In this document: positions 1 through 6,344 of the stretch, piece after piece | How positions within the stretch are numbered: position 1 is the stretch's first letter | Layout: each line of letters starts with the position of its first letter | Assembly: GCA_903868035.1 (NCBI GenBank) | Contig: CAIPTQ010000046.1 | Span: forward strand, 1-14,274 | Length of the DNA stretch: 14,274 nucleotides | Direction of reading: 5' to 3' | Origin: an uncultured Phycisphaerales bacterium | GTDB lineage: Bacteria > Planctomycetota > Phycisphaerae > WQYP01 | Translations under genes and position numbers: made by a program | Notes under the pieces: generated by a model | Told to the model about the DNA's origin: nothing | Database searches by the model: none | Seen by the model: only the letters and a program-made list of their open reading frames with translations

Positions 1-70
1 CCCCCGCGGCACAACGGTGCCCGCAGGCGGTTGAGGCAATGCGGGTTGTGGGAGCGGCCTGACAATCAGG
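1..70. other. window edge, no gene recognised
   Basis: No coding region is supported in these bases. A nested inverted repeat is visible: CACAA at 10-14 and CCCGCA at 20-25 can pair with TGCGGG at 40-45 and TTGTG at 46-50. A 6-bp hairpin (GCCTGA, CAA loop, TCAGGC, 57-71) abuts the stop codon of the phosphatase gene that ends at 71. Neither has a T-tract, so calling them terminators is not justified. Confidence 0.3.
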
Positions 71-793
71 CTATGGCTTGGGGCGTGAATTGGCGGGGGG
101 AAGAATCCAGCGCAGCACACCCAGCCAGGCCAGCGAAACGGCCAGCGCGCCCAGGATGTCCGTGAGGTAGTGGACGCCAATGTACAGGAGGGAGGCCCCG
201 ACAAGGAGCCCCAGGAGGGCCACGAGGGCGGCGGCGGCGAGGCGCTGCGCGGCGGGCCGGGGGCGCAGGTGCATCCAGAGCAGGGCGAGCAGGCCGGCGG
301 CAATGACAGCGCCCATGGTGTGGCCGCTGGGGAACGTGTAGCCGAGGTCGCCGGTGTCGCTGTGGAAGGTGTAGAGGCTGAAGCGGGTGGGGCGGGGGAA
401 GGCGAAGATATTTTTGAGGGTGACGCAGATGACGGTGCTGCCTACGAGGCCGATGGACCACGCGGCCAGGGCGCGCCACTGGCGGCGGCGGTAGAGCCAG
501 ATGCCCACGGCCAGGGCGAGCGGGAAGAGGAACCAGAATTGGCCGAGGCCCGAGAAGCCGGCGGCGAGGAAGACCAGCCAATAAGTGGTATGTTCATGGA
601 GGTAGGGGGCGAGGGCTTGGTCGGCCTGGGCGAGGCGGCCGTGGCGGAGGACGTCGGCGGCGATGGCGCAGAAAAGGGCGGCACCGATGAGGAGCATGAG
701 GAGGGGGGGGAGGAATGTTGGATTTTTGATTTTTGATTTTCGATTTTTCAACGGGTACTCCGCGTGTTTAGTAGGACATATATCGCGCCTCAT
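71..793 (-). CDS. PAP2-family membrane phosphatase (lipid phosphatase-like)
   Basis: This is an integral membrane acid phosphatase of the PAP2 superfamily, whose members usually dephosphorylate undecaprenyl pyrophosphate, phosphatidylglycerophosphate or phosphatidate at the membrane. The 240-residue product has about five to six hydrophobic segments. Motif 1 is intact as KNIFAFPRP (KX6RP) and motif 2 is PSGH. Motif 3 reads SLLYIGVHYLTD: the His and Asp are present, but the usual SR pair is SL, because the codon after the Ser is CTC (Leu). The start is uncertain. The ATG at 793 has no clear ribosome site; a TTG at codon 15 has GGAG six bases upstream; and an ATG lies at 697. Residues 16-25 are encoded by a tandem 7-bp repeat and may not be translated. 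The gene lies 27 bp downstream of the ABC ATPase on the same strand. The substrate cannot be assigned. Confidence 0.88.
   Translation of the reverse strand: MRRDICPTKHAEYPLKNRKSKIKNPTFLPPLLMLLIGAALFCAIAADVLRHGRLAQADQALAPYLHEHTTYWLVFLAAGFSGLGQFWFLFPLALAVGIWLYRRRQWRALAAWSIGLVGSTVICVTLKNIFAFPRPTRFSLYTFHSDTGDLGYTFPSGHTMGAVIAAGLLALLWMHLRPRPAAQRLAAAALVALLGLLVGASLLYIGVHYLTDILGALAVSLAWLGVLRWILPPANSRPKP
721..748 (-). repeat. four tandem copies of a 7-bp GATTTTT unit
   Basis: On the plus strand the bases read GATTTTT, GATTTTT, GATTTTC, GATTTTT without interruption. The tract is strongly AT-rich inside a GC-rich neighbourhood. It lies at the 5' end of the phosphatase gene and is in frame with it, where it would encode a short Lys/Asn/Ser-rich tail. 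Confidence 0.85.
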
Positions 794-813
794 ATGAGCG
801 GTGGGGAATTGGT

Positions 814-835
814 CGCTCCCTTACGGTCGCGGCTC
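814..835 (+). repeat. 22-bp dispersed repeat, copy A
   Basis: The sequence is CGCTCCC, then TT, then ACGGTCGCGGCTC. It is identical at 20 of 22 positions to copies at 9390-9411 (opposite orientation) and 10708-10729. In this copy the variable pair plus the next base gives the TAA stop codon of the ABC ATPase gene on the minus strand, so the last residues of that protein (SEPRP) are encoded by the repeat. Confidence 0.85.
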
Positions 836-1828
836 CGATGGAGTGTTCAGGCTGCCCTGGGTGAACAGTTCGCCGATGATATTTTCGACCGGGGGATCGG
901 CGATGGTCAAATCCTCGATGGGCAGGGCGGCGAGCATGCGGTTGATGGTGGCCGTGAGGGCTTCGCGGCGGATCATAAAGCTGGCGCTGCGGCCCTCGGC
1001 GGAGACGACTTCGCCGAAGGCGGCGAGGGTTTCGCGTGCGACGGCCTCGGTGAAATCGAGCTTGACCTCGCGATAGGGGGCGAAGCGGTCGAGGATGCCG
1101 GCAAGGGCGCCGTCGTAGAAGAGGTTGCCCTGGTGGATGAGGAGGACGCGTTTGCAGAGGGCGGTGATGTCGGCCATGTAGTGGCTGGTCAGGAGGATGG
1201 TGGCGTTGTGCCGGCGGTTGTATTCGCGGAGGAAGTTGCGGACGGCGGATTGGGCGTTGACATCCAGGCCCAGCGTCGGCTCGTCGAGGAAGAGGACGGC
1301 GGGGTGGTGGAGGAGCGAGGCGAGGAGTTCGCATTTCATGCGCTCGCCGAGGGAGAGCTTGCGCACCGGCTGGGTGAGGTGTTTGTGTTCCAGGGCGAGC
1401 ATGGCGGAGAGTTCTTCGAGGCGGCGCTGCAGCTCGGCATCGGGGAGGTCGTAGATGGCGCCGTTGATGCGGAAGGATTCGAGGGCGGGGAGGTCCCAGA
1501 TCAACTGCTGCTTGTTGCCCATGACCAGGGTGATGCTTTTGAGGAAGGCGCGCTGGCGGCGGAAGGGGGTGTGGCCGGCGACCTGGAGGGTGCCGGCGGA
1601 AGGGTGGAGGAGTCCGGAGAGCATTTTAAGGGTGGTGGTTTTGCCGGCGCCGTTGGGTCCGAGGAAGCCGACGATTTCGCCGGGTTCGATGGTGAAGGAG
1701 AGGGGCTTGACGGCCTCGACGAGGCGGTACTGGCGGCGGAAGAAATGACGGAGGGCGTTCCCGAAGCCGGGCTCGGCGGCGGAGACGCGGAAGGATTTGC
1801 GGAGGGCTTGGACGGAGATGATGGGCAT
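821..1828 (-). CDS. ABC-2 type exporter ATP-binding protein (COG4586-like)
   Basis: This is the cytoplasmic ATPase of an ABC exporter; hydrolysis would drive an ABC-2 type permease. In the 335-residue product, Walker A is GPNGAGKT (57-64), the signature is LSLGE (158-162), Walker B is VLFLDE (178-183), and the switch His lies in TSHYMAD (about 216). The LVMGNKQQLIWDLPA stretch and LSLGERMK signature are typical of the uncharacterised NatA-like group COG4586, whose partners are ABC-2 permeases (COG4587 and COG3694 families). I start at the ATG at 1828, because the family begins near MPIISVQ; the in-frame extension to 1918 would translate repeat DNA. No Shine-Dalgarno sequence is visible. No permease lies within the window, which is odd because the three genes normally adjoin. 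The stop codon falls inside dispersed repeat copy A. The transported substrate is unknown. Confidence 0.9.
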   Translation of the reverse strand: MPIISVQALRKSFRVSAAEPGFGNALRHFFRRQYRLVEAVKPLSFTIEPGEIVGFLGPNGAGKTTTLKMLSGLLHPSAGTLQVAGHTPFRRQRAFLKSITLVMGNKQQLIWDLPALESFRINGAIYDLPDAELQRRLEELSAMLALEHKHLTQPVRKLSLGERMKCELLASLLHHPAVLFLDEPTLGLDVNAQSAVRNFLREYNRRHNATILLTSHYMADITALCKRVLLIHQGNLFYDGALAGILDRFAPYREVKLDFTEAVARETLAAFGEVVSAEGRSASFMIRREALTATINRMLAALPIEDLTIADPPVENIIGELFTQGSLNTPSEPRP

Positions 1829-1835
1829 GGGGGAA

Positions 1836-1865
1836 GGGTATAGGGTTTGGGGTTTGGGGTACAGG
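1836..1865 (-). repeat. telomere-like short repeat in front of the ABC gene
   Basis: The plus strand carries TAGGG and TTTGGGG units in near tandem (GGGTATAGGG, TTTGGGG, TTTGGGG, TACAGG). The tract ends about seven bases upstream of the ABC gene start and occupies the place where its ribosome binding site would be. Confidence 0.65.
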
Positions 1866-1901
1866 GGCGGGGGGGGAATTTCTTGGGCCGGGATGCCGCC
1901 C

Positions 1902-2120
1902 CTATCGACTTCTATCAATAGGCACGAAATAGCCCTTCACCGGACACGCCAGCAACCAGTCGATGAGACCCTCGTTGGGCGTGCATTGGTGGAGTCGAAT
2001 ACGATATTCACCACGGGCGATACGTTCGATTGCATACTGTTGGCCGGGCGTAATGCCGTCGCGCGTGCGGAATTTTACCGGAAGCACGATTTGGCCTTTA
2101 CTGTCAATGACCGTTTTCAT
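1902..2120 (-). CDS. AbrB/SpoVT-fold antitoxin-like protein (orphan)
   Basis: This 72-residue protein starts with MKTVIDSKGQIVLPVKFR, the swapped-hairpin DNA-binding motif of AbrB/MazE/VapB proteins, followed by GITPGQQYAIERI and GEYRIRL. The C-terminal part, DWLLACPVKGYFVPI, resembles the tail of VapB-type antitoxins that binds a PIN-domain toxin. Known members bind their own promoter and neutralise VapC. No PIN-domain toxin follows: only 73 bases separate the stop from the ABC start, and these are repeat-like. The protein ends abruptly after VPIDRSR, a little earlier than I would expect for the family, so it may be a remnant of a toxin-antitoxin pair or a solitary regulator. A good promoter sits so close to the ATG that the message may be leaderless. 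Confidence 0.75.
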   Translation of the reverse strand: MKTVIDSKGQIVLPVKFRTRDGITPGQQYAIERIARGEYRIRLHQCTPNEGLIDWLLACPVKGYFVPIDRSR

Positions 2121-2127
2121 GAACGGA

Positions 2128-2157
2128 ATGATATCAACTTTCGTGGTTGGCTGTCAC
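2128..2157 (-). promoter_or_regulatory. candidate sigma70-like promoter of the AbrB-fold gene
   Basis: Read on the minus strand, GTGACA (2157-2152) is followed after 18 bases by TATCAT (2133-2128). Each hexamer matches the consensus at five of six positions. The -10 box ends seven bases before the ATG at 2120, so transcription would start at or next to the start codon. This is a prediction from sequence only. Confidence 0.4.
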
Positions 2158-2190
2158 CGGTCGCAACCCGCCTCATGAGGTACTCCGAAC

Positions 2191-3531
2191 TTATTGCGGG
2201 GCGGGGCTGGTCGCGGGGCGCGGGGCGGGGCGCGTGGCGGGCAGGCCGGAGGCGGCGCGCAGGGGCGTGATGGCGTCCATGTAGGCGGCATCGTCCAGGG
2301 TCCACATGCGGGGATCCTTGGCCATTTCGGCGAGATTCACGCCGCCTCGTCCGCCACCGCCGCCACCACCTCCACCACCAGCGCCGCCGCGACGGGTTGC
2401 GGCACCGGCCCGGGTGGCGGCCGGACCGGTGGCGGTGGTGGGACCGGTTGCGGGGGCGCCGCCGCCGCGGCGCGCGGGCGCGGGTGACGCGGTGCCGGTG
2501 CCATCGTTGACGGGGCTGCGGACACCGGCCCAGGGCATATAGTAGGTCCATTTGGGCTGGGTGGCGTAGAGTTCCAGGGGGATGGGGCCGCCCTCGGAGA
2601 CGGCCATGACCTTGCCGTCGGAGAGGGCGTTCATTTCGTCATAGAAGCGCTGCTGGAATGTGCCGTAGCAGTCGAGGGCGAGGATGTCCACGTATTCCTG
2701 GCCGGGGAAATAATCGACGAACTGGCGGTCGGGGGAGGAGGGCTGGTCGCAATTCCAGACCCAGATGAGGTTGGAGAGCTTATGGAATTTGACGAGGCGG
2801 TCGAACATCATGCGATAGTATTGCTTGGTGCCGCGGTCGCCGACGCGGTTGCCCCACCAGAACCAGTTGCCGTTCATTTCGTGGACGGGCCGCCAGAGGA
2901 TGGGGACGTGGGCGGCCTCAAGCTGTTTGAGATAACCGGCGATGACATCGACCTGGGCACACCAGCGTTTGTTGAGCGGCGTGTCGGCGGTGAGGAGTTC
3001 CTCCCACTGGGCGTCGGTGAGCTTGCTTTGGATGCTGGTGGGGGTGCCCTGGAAAGTCACCGGCTCGTCGGCGGTGGGCGGCACCTCATGCCAGCAGATC
3101 GCGATGATAGAGCCAAGCTGGTATTGCTTGATGAGTTCCTTGACGGTGTTGGGGCGGGCGTAGATCGAGTCGATGTCGCCGGCGCGGGAGAAGCCCCAGT
3201 CGGTGCCATAGAGGGCGGGGGTTTTGCCGAGGCTGCGGGCGGCGGATTCGGTGGACAACTCGTGGACGCCGGCGAAATTGTGCTGGCCGATGAGGGTGTG
3301 CTTGCCGGAGATGTCGTAGAGGAACTTGAGGAGGGCCTTGGCTTCCGGGGAGGCATTGGGGGTGACGGGGTCGTGGACTTTGAGGAACATGGCGGGTTGG
3401 GTGGCGGGCTTGGGGAGGTAGCGGGAAGTGGCGGGGGCGGGGGCGGCGGGGGGAGCGGCCAGGAGGGCGGCGGCTCCCAGGCAGATGGCCGAGGCGCAGC
3501 AGAACAAGAAAGTTGGGAGGGGATGGGTCAT
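2191..3531 (-). CDS. secreted glycoside hydrolase family 26 (beta-mannanase type)
   Basis: This is an exported endo-acting glycosidase. GH26 enzymes are mainly beta-1,4-mannanases, with some lichenases and xylanases, and retain configuration using two glutamates. The 446-residue product opens with a Sec signal peptide (hydrophobic core about residues 8-25, then an Ala/Pro linker). The family landmarks are GQHNFAG (about 81-87), the acid/base Glu in WRPVHEMNGNWFWWG (about E217), and the nucleophile Glu in AVSEGGPIP (about E312). After YYMPWAG the chain carries roughly 55 residues of Ala/Thr/Pro/Gly-rich sequence with ten consecutive Gly, before the barrel resumes at WTLDDAAYMDAI; a second low-complexity tail ends the protein. 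The start at 3531 is well supported by AAGGAG six bases upstream. It lies 76 bp downstream of the propeller gene on the same strand, so co-transcription is likely. The exact polysaccharide is not determined. Confidence 0.9.
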   Translation of the reverse strand: MTHPLPTFLFCCASAICLGAAALLAAPPAAPAPATSRYLPKPATQPAMFLKVHDPVTPNASPEAKALLKFLYDISGKHTLIGQHNFAGVHELSTESAARSLGKTPALYGTDWGFSRAGDIDSIYARPNTVKELIKQYQLGSIIAICWHEVPPTADEPVTFQGTPTSIQSKLTDAQWEELLTADTPLNKRWCAQVDVIAGYLKQLEAAHVPILWRPVHEMNGNWFWWGNRVGDRGTKQYYRMMFDRLVKFHKLSNLIWVWNCDQPSSPDRQFVDYFPGQEYVDILALDCYGTFQQRFYDEMNALSDGKVMAVSEGGPIPLELYATQPKWTYYMPWAGVRSPVNDGTGTASPAPARRGGGAPATGPTTATGPAATRAGAATRRGGAGGGGGGGGGGRGGVNLAEMAKDPRMWTLDDAAYMDAITPLRAASGLPATRPAPRPATSPAPQ

Positions 3532-3607
3532 GGGGTGCTCCTTGATACGTGCTTGGAAGTGAGGCTTGGGTCACCAGAGTTATACACGAATTATGGGAAA
3601 AAGGCCG

Positions 3608-5413
3608 TTAGTAGTGGGTGTGATTGGAGACGGAGTGAGCCATATAAACAGGGTCGCGTTTGGCCGCCTGGGTGGGGGCGGTGGTGCAGCCGTAGACGCG
3701 GACGACGCCGCCTTGGCCGCCGCGGCCCAGGGTAATGGGCTGTTCGCTGCCATTGCCCATGAAGTCGAACATATGGAAGACCTCATCGGGGAAGGCCATA
3801 GTGCCGGTGCCGTCGGGCAGGATACGGAAGCGGTACCAGAAGAGCTGGGGCTTGCCGGTGCCGGTGAAGTCGCCCTTGGCGAAGTTGGGGTTGGAGGGGA
3901 GGGGGATGTTGGGCCAGACGGAGAGGGGCTTGCCGGCGGCATCGAACCAGCGGAGCTGCGCACCCAGGCCGGGGGCGTAGTAGCGGGCGTTGGCGACGAC
4001 CTGGGGGCCGGGGACATCGGTGCGGTAGTTGCCGGCCTCGATTTTCTGGTTGTGGTTGGCGAAGCGTTGCCAGAGGAGTTTGCCGGTCTGGGCGTCGTAG
4101 ATGACCGTGCCCACATCGGACTGGCCGGTGACGAGTTCGAGTTTGCCGTCGGCGTTGATGTCCACGAACCGCGCCGAGTCGATGTGGTCGTGGTTGTCGG
4201 GGAACTGGGCGTAGTTGTTCCACAGTTCCTCGCCCTTGGCGCTCAGCATGACGTGGGAGATGTACACTTCGTCGAGTCCGTCGCCGTTGATATCGACGGG
4301 GTAGATGTAGTGGCCGTAGTAGTCCTTGAGGCGCGGGCGGGAGTAGTTCCAGAGCTGTTTGAGGGTGGGGTCATAGGCGGAGAGCGAGACGGTGCCGCCG
4401 GAGTCGGTGTAGACCAGGAGGGTGTCGGGATAGCCGGCGTGGGTTTTGGCGATGGCGGTGCGGAAGTTGTTATAGACGTGGTTGGGCTGGGCGGCATTGG
4501 GCCATTCGGTTTTGTACTTGATGTCGCCGGTGGCGCCGTCGGACATGACGATGTATTCCTTGCCGTCGATGTTGCGCCAGTGGATGACCTCGGCCTTGCC
4601 GTCGTGGTCGAAATCCCAGACGGAGCCGGGGGCCTCGAACTGGGAGCGGAGGTTGGCGCCGGCGGCGGGGGCGTCCCAGTGCCAGAGTTCCTTGCCGGAG
4701 TTGTCGTAGGCGTAGCAGGCGTAGTCGGGGGTGAGGACGACGAGGTCCATTTTGCCGTCGCCGTTGAGGTCGCCGAATTTGACGCCGTCGGCACGGACGG
4801 TGTTGTATTCCTTGAGCAGGACCATGTCGTCGGGATATTGCAGGGCGGGGAGGTCGGACTCCTTGAGATCCTTGGATTGGGAGAGCAGGAGAACATCGAA
4901 GGAGGCGCCGGCACCCTGGATGGCGGTGATGGTGACTTTGAGGGGACCGGGCGAAAGGGTGAGGGGGGCGGAGGCTTTGAAGCTGGCCGGGGCGTTGCCG
5001 AAGGTGTCGGGGAGGGTGGTGCCGCCAAGGGCGACCTTGAAGGAAGAGCCGGCGGCGCCGCGGGAGCGGACGTAAAGATACCAGGGGCCGGGGGCGGCGG
5101 GGAGGACGGCCTGGGCGGAGATGGGGTCGGGGACGCGGAGGTTGATGGTGAAGTTTTCAAAGGTGAAGTTGGCGGGGAGGCCGGGCGTGGGGGCGGTTTC
5201 TACGGCGGGCGCTGTGGCGGGGCCGCCCGCGCCACCCGCGCCGCGCCCGCGACCCCCGCCGCCGGCGGCACCGGTGGAATCGCCGGCGGGAATCTCGGCG
5301 AGGAACTGGGTGGCGTCCAGGACGATGTGGCCTTTCCTGATCGGGGCGGGCGCGGCCAGTGTGGGCAGGGTGACAGCGGCGACGAGAAGGGCGGCAAGTG
5401 TGGGACGGAACAT
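3608..5413 (-). CDS. secreted FG-GAP/VCBS beta-propeller protein, PL11-like
   Basis: This is a 601-residue exported protein. Residues 1-21 form a Sec signal peptide, 45-80 are a Gly/Arg/Pro-rich linker, and about 80-180 look like a beta-sandwich. From about 190 to 575 there is a repeat region with calcium-type loops: DLNGDGKMD (215), DFDHDGKAE (268), DINGDGLDE (374), DINADGKLE (418), DFTGTGKPQ (515) and DFMGNG (550). The loop layout and phrases such as AQTGKLLW and HIDSARFVDIN recall rhamnogalacturonan lyases of family PL11, but I cannot confirm the lyase active site. It may instead be a non-catalytic binding protein. I start at the ATG at 5413 because GGAG lies seven bases upstream; the longer in-frame start at 5437 is a TTG with no ribosome site. 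It precedes the GH26 gene, which suggests a two-gene polysaccharide-use unit. Confidence 0.82.
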   Translation of the reverse strand: MFRPTLAALLVAAVTLPTLAAPAPIRKGHIVLDATQFLAEIPAGDSTGAAGGGGRGRGAGGAGGPATAPAVETAPTPGLPANFTFENFTINLRVPDPISAQAVLPAAPGPWYLYVRSRGAAGSSFKVALGGTTLPDTFGNAPASFKASAPLTLSPGPLKVTITAIQGAGASFDVLLLSQSKDLKESDLPALQYPDDMVLLKEYNTVRADGVKFGDLNGDGKMDLVVLTPDYACYAYDNSGKELWHWDAPAAGANLRSQFEAPGSVWDFDHDGKAEVIHWRNIDGKEYIVMSDGATGDIKYKTEWPNAAQPNHVYNNFRTAIAKTHAGYPDTLLVYTDSGGTVSLSAYDPTLKQLWNYSRPRLKDYYGHYIYPVDINGDGLDEVYISHVMLSAKGEELWNNYAQFPDNHDHIDSARFVDINADGKLELVTGQSDVGTVIYDAQTGKLLWQRFANHNQKIEAGNYRTDVPGPQVVANARYYAPGLGAQLRWFDAAGKPLSVWPNIPLPSNPNFAKGDFTGTGKPQLFWYRFRILPDGTGTMAFPDEVFHMFDFMGNGSEQPITLGRGGQGGVVRVYGCTTAPTQAAKRDPVYMAHSVSNHTHY

Positions 5414-5517
5414 GTGGCGACTCCGGAAATGCGACAATAGAGCAACGTGTACGAGGCGGCAGTGTTGCGGGGAAATGCGTTTCGGGTATGGTCAGGATTG
5501 TACGAGGGAATTGAGCG
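5414..5517. promoter_or_regulatory. divergent intergenic region with weak promoter candidates
   Basis: This spacer separates the start codons of the propeller gene (minus) and the dimethylargininase gene (plus), so it should hold promoters for both. On the plus strand TTGCGG (5465-5470) and TATGGT (5487-5492), 16 bases apart, are a weak candidate. On the minus strand TATTGT near 5440-5450 is a possible -10 box. Neither match is strong, and no operator palindrome is obvious. Confidence 0.3.
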
Positions 5518-6291
5518 ATGCTGACGGCGATTACACGGGAAGTGAGCGCGTCCCTGGCGCGGTGCGAGTTGACGCATCTGGCGCGGGTGCCGCTGGATGT
5601 GGGGCGCGCGCGGGCGCAGCATGCGGCCTATGAGGAGGCGCTGCGGGGGTTGGGAGTGGAGGTGGTGCGGGCGCGGCCGGAGCCGGAGTTGCCGGACGCG
5701 GTGTTCGTGGAGGATACGGCAGTGGTGGTGGATGAGGGCGCGGTGATAACGCTGCCGGGGGCGCGGTCGCGGTGGGGAGAAGTGGGCGGGGTGGCGGAGG
5801 TGTTGGGGCGGTATCGGGAGTTGCGATTTATTGCGGGGGAGGGGCGGTTGGATGGAGGTGATGTGCTGCGCGTGGGGCGGCGGATTTTTGTGGGGCGGTC
5901 CAGCCGCACGAATGAGGCGGGGATTGAACAGTTGCGGCAGTTCCTGGACGCGTGGGGTTATCAGGTGGAAGCGATGGCGGTGACGGGGTGTTTGCACCTC
6001 AAGAGTGCCGTGACGCAGGTGGGGGAGGGGATGGTGCTGGTAAATCCGGCGTGGCTGGCGAAGGGGACGTTTGCGGGGATGGAGAGGATCGAGAGGATTG
6101 AGGTTGATCCGGCGGAGGCATATGGGGCCAACGCGTTGTGTGTGGCCGGGCAGGTGATCTATCCGGAACATTTTCCGCGGACGCGCGCGCGGCTGGAGCG
6201 GCGCGGCATACACGTGCTGCCGGTGGTGTGTGATGAGCTGGCCAAGGCCGAGGGGGCGGTGACGTGTTGCAGCATTATGTTTGAGGCGTAA
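5518..6291 (+). CDS. N(G),N(G)-dimethylarginine dimethylaminohydrolase-like
   Basis: This is a cytosolic guanidine-modifying hydrolase. The family converts asymmetric dimethylarginine or monomethylarginine to citrulline plus an amine through a cysteine thiouronium intermediate. The 257-residue length matches bacterial members. PDAVFVEDTAVV (59-70), RLDGGDVLRVG (110-120) and RTNEAG (130-135) are substrate-pocket blocks; His160 in CLHLKSAVT and Cys250 in TCCS are the expected catalytic pair, near His162 and Cys249 of the Pseudomonas enzyme. The ATG at 5518 fits the family N-terminus, but the ribosome site is weak (GAGG ten bases upstream). The gene stands alone, divergent from the propeller gene and convergent with accA. 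Its codons mostly end in G, whereas those of the neighbouring polysaccharide genes end in C. Related amidinotransferase-superfamily enzymes are the main alternative for the substrate. Confidence 0.88.
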   Translation: MLTAITREVSASLARCELTHLARVPLDVGRARAQHAAYEEALRGLGVEVVRARPEPELPDAVFVEDTAVVVDEGAVITLPGARSRWGEVGGVAEVLGRYRELRFIAGEGRLDGGDVLRVGRRIFVGRSSRTNEAGIEQLRQFLDAWGYQVEAMAVTGCLHLKSAVTQVGEGMVLVNPAWLAKGTFAGMERIERIEVDPAEAYGANALCVAGQVIYPEHFPRTRARLERRGIHVLPVVCDELAKAEGAVTCCSIMFEA

Positions 6292-6344
6292 TCCGGTTTT
6301 CAAACGACTCGCGCGCGAGAGCGAACATCGTGCGGCCAACCGCA

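Noticed and set aside
764..1843. Plus-strand ORF of 359 codons opposite the ABC ATPase
   Set aside because: Gly/Glu/Ala-rich antisense shadow; the ABC motifs are unambiguous on the other strand.
1902..2120. Complete VapBC toxin-antitoxin system
   Set aside because: No PIN-domain coding sequence exists on either side, so only the antitoxin-like gene is supported.
2340..2400. CRISPR-like or satellite array in the GCC/ACC-rich tract
   Set aside because: It is the complement of Gly codons within the GH26 gene, with no repeat-spacer structure.
3566..5440. Long plus-strand ORF of 624 codons opposite the propeller gene
   Set aside because: The product is a low-complexity Gly/Val/Glu/Asp mixture produced by the complement of C-ending codons; the minus strand has a signal peptide, calcium loops and a ribosome site.
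6292..6344. Terminator between the convergent dimethylargininase and accA genes
   Set aside because: Only a 5-bp stem (TGCGG/CCGCA) and a CTCGCGCGCGAG palindrome are present, without a T-tract on either strand.
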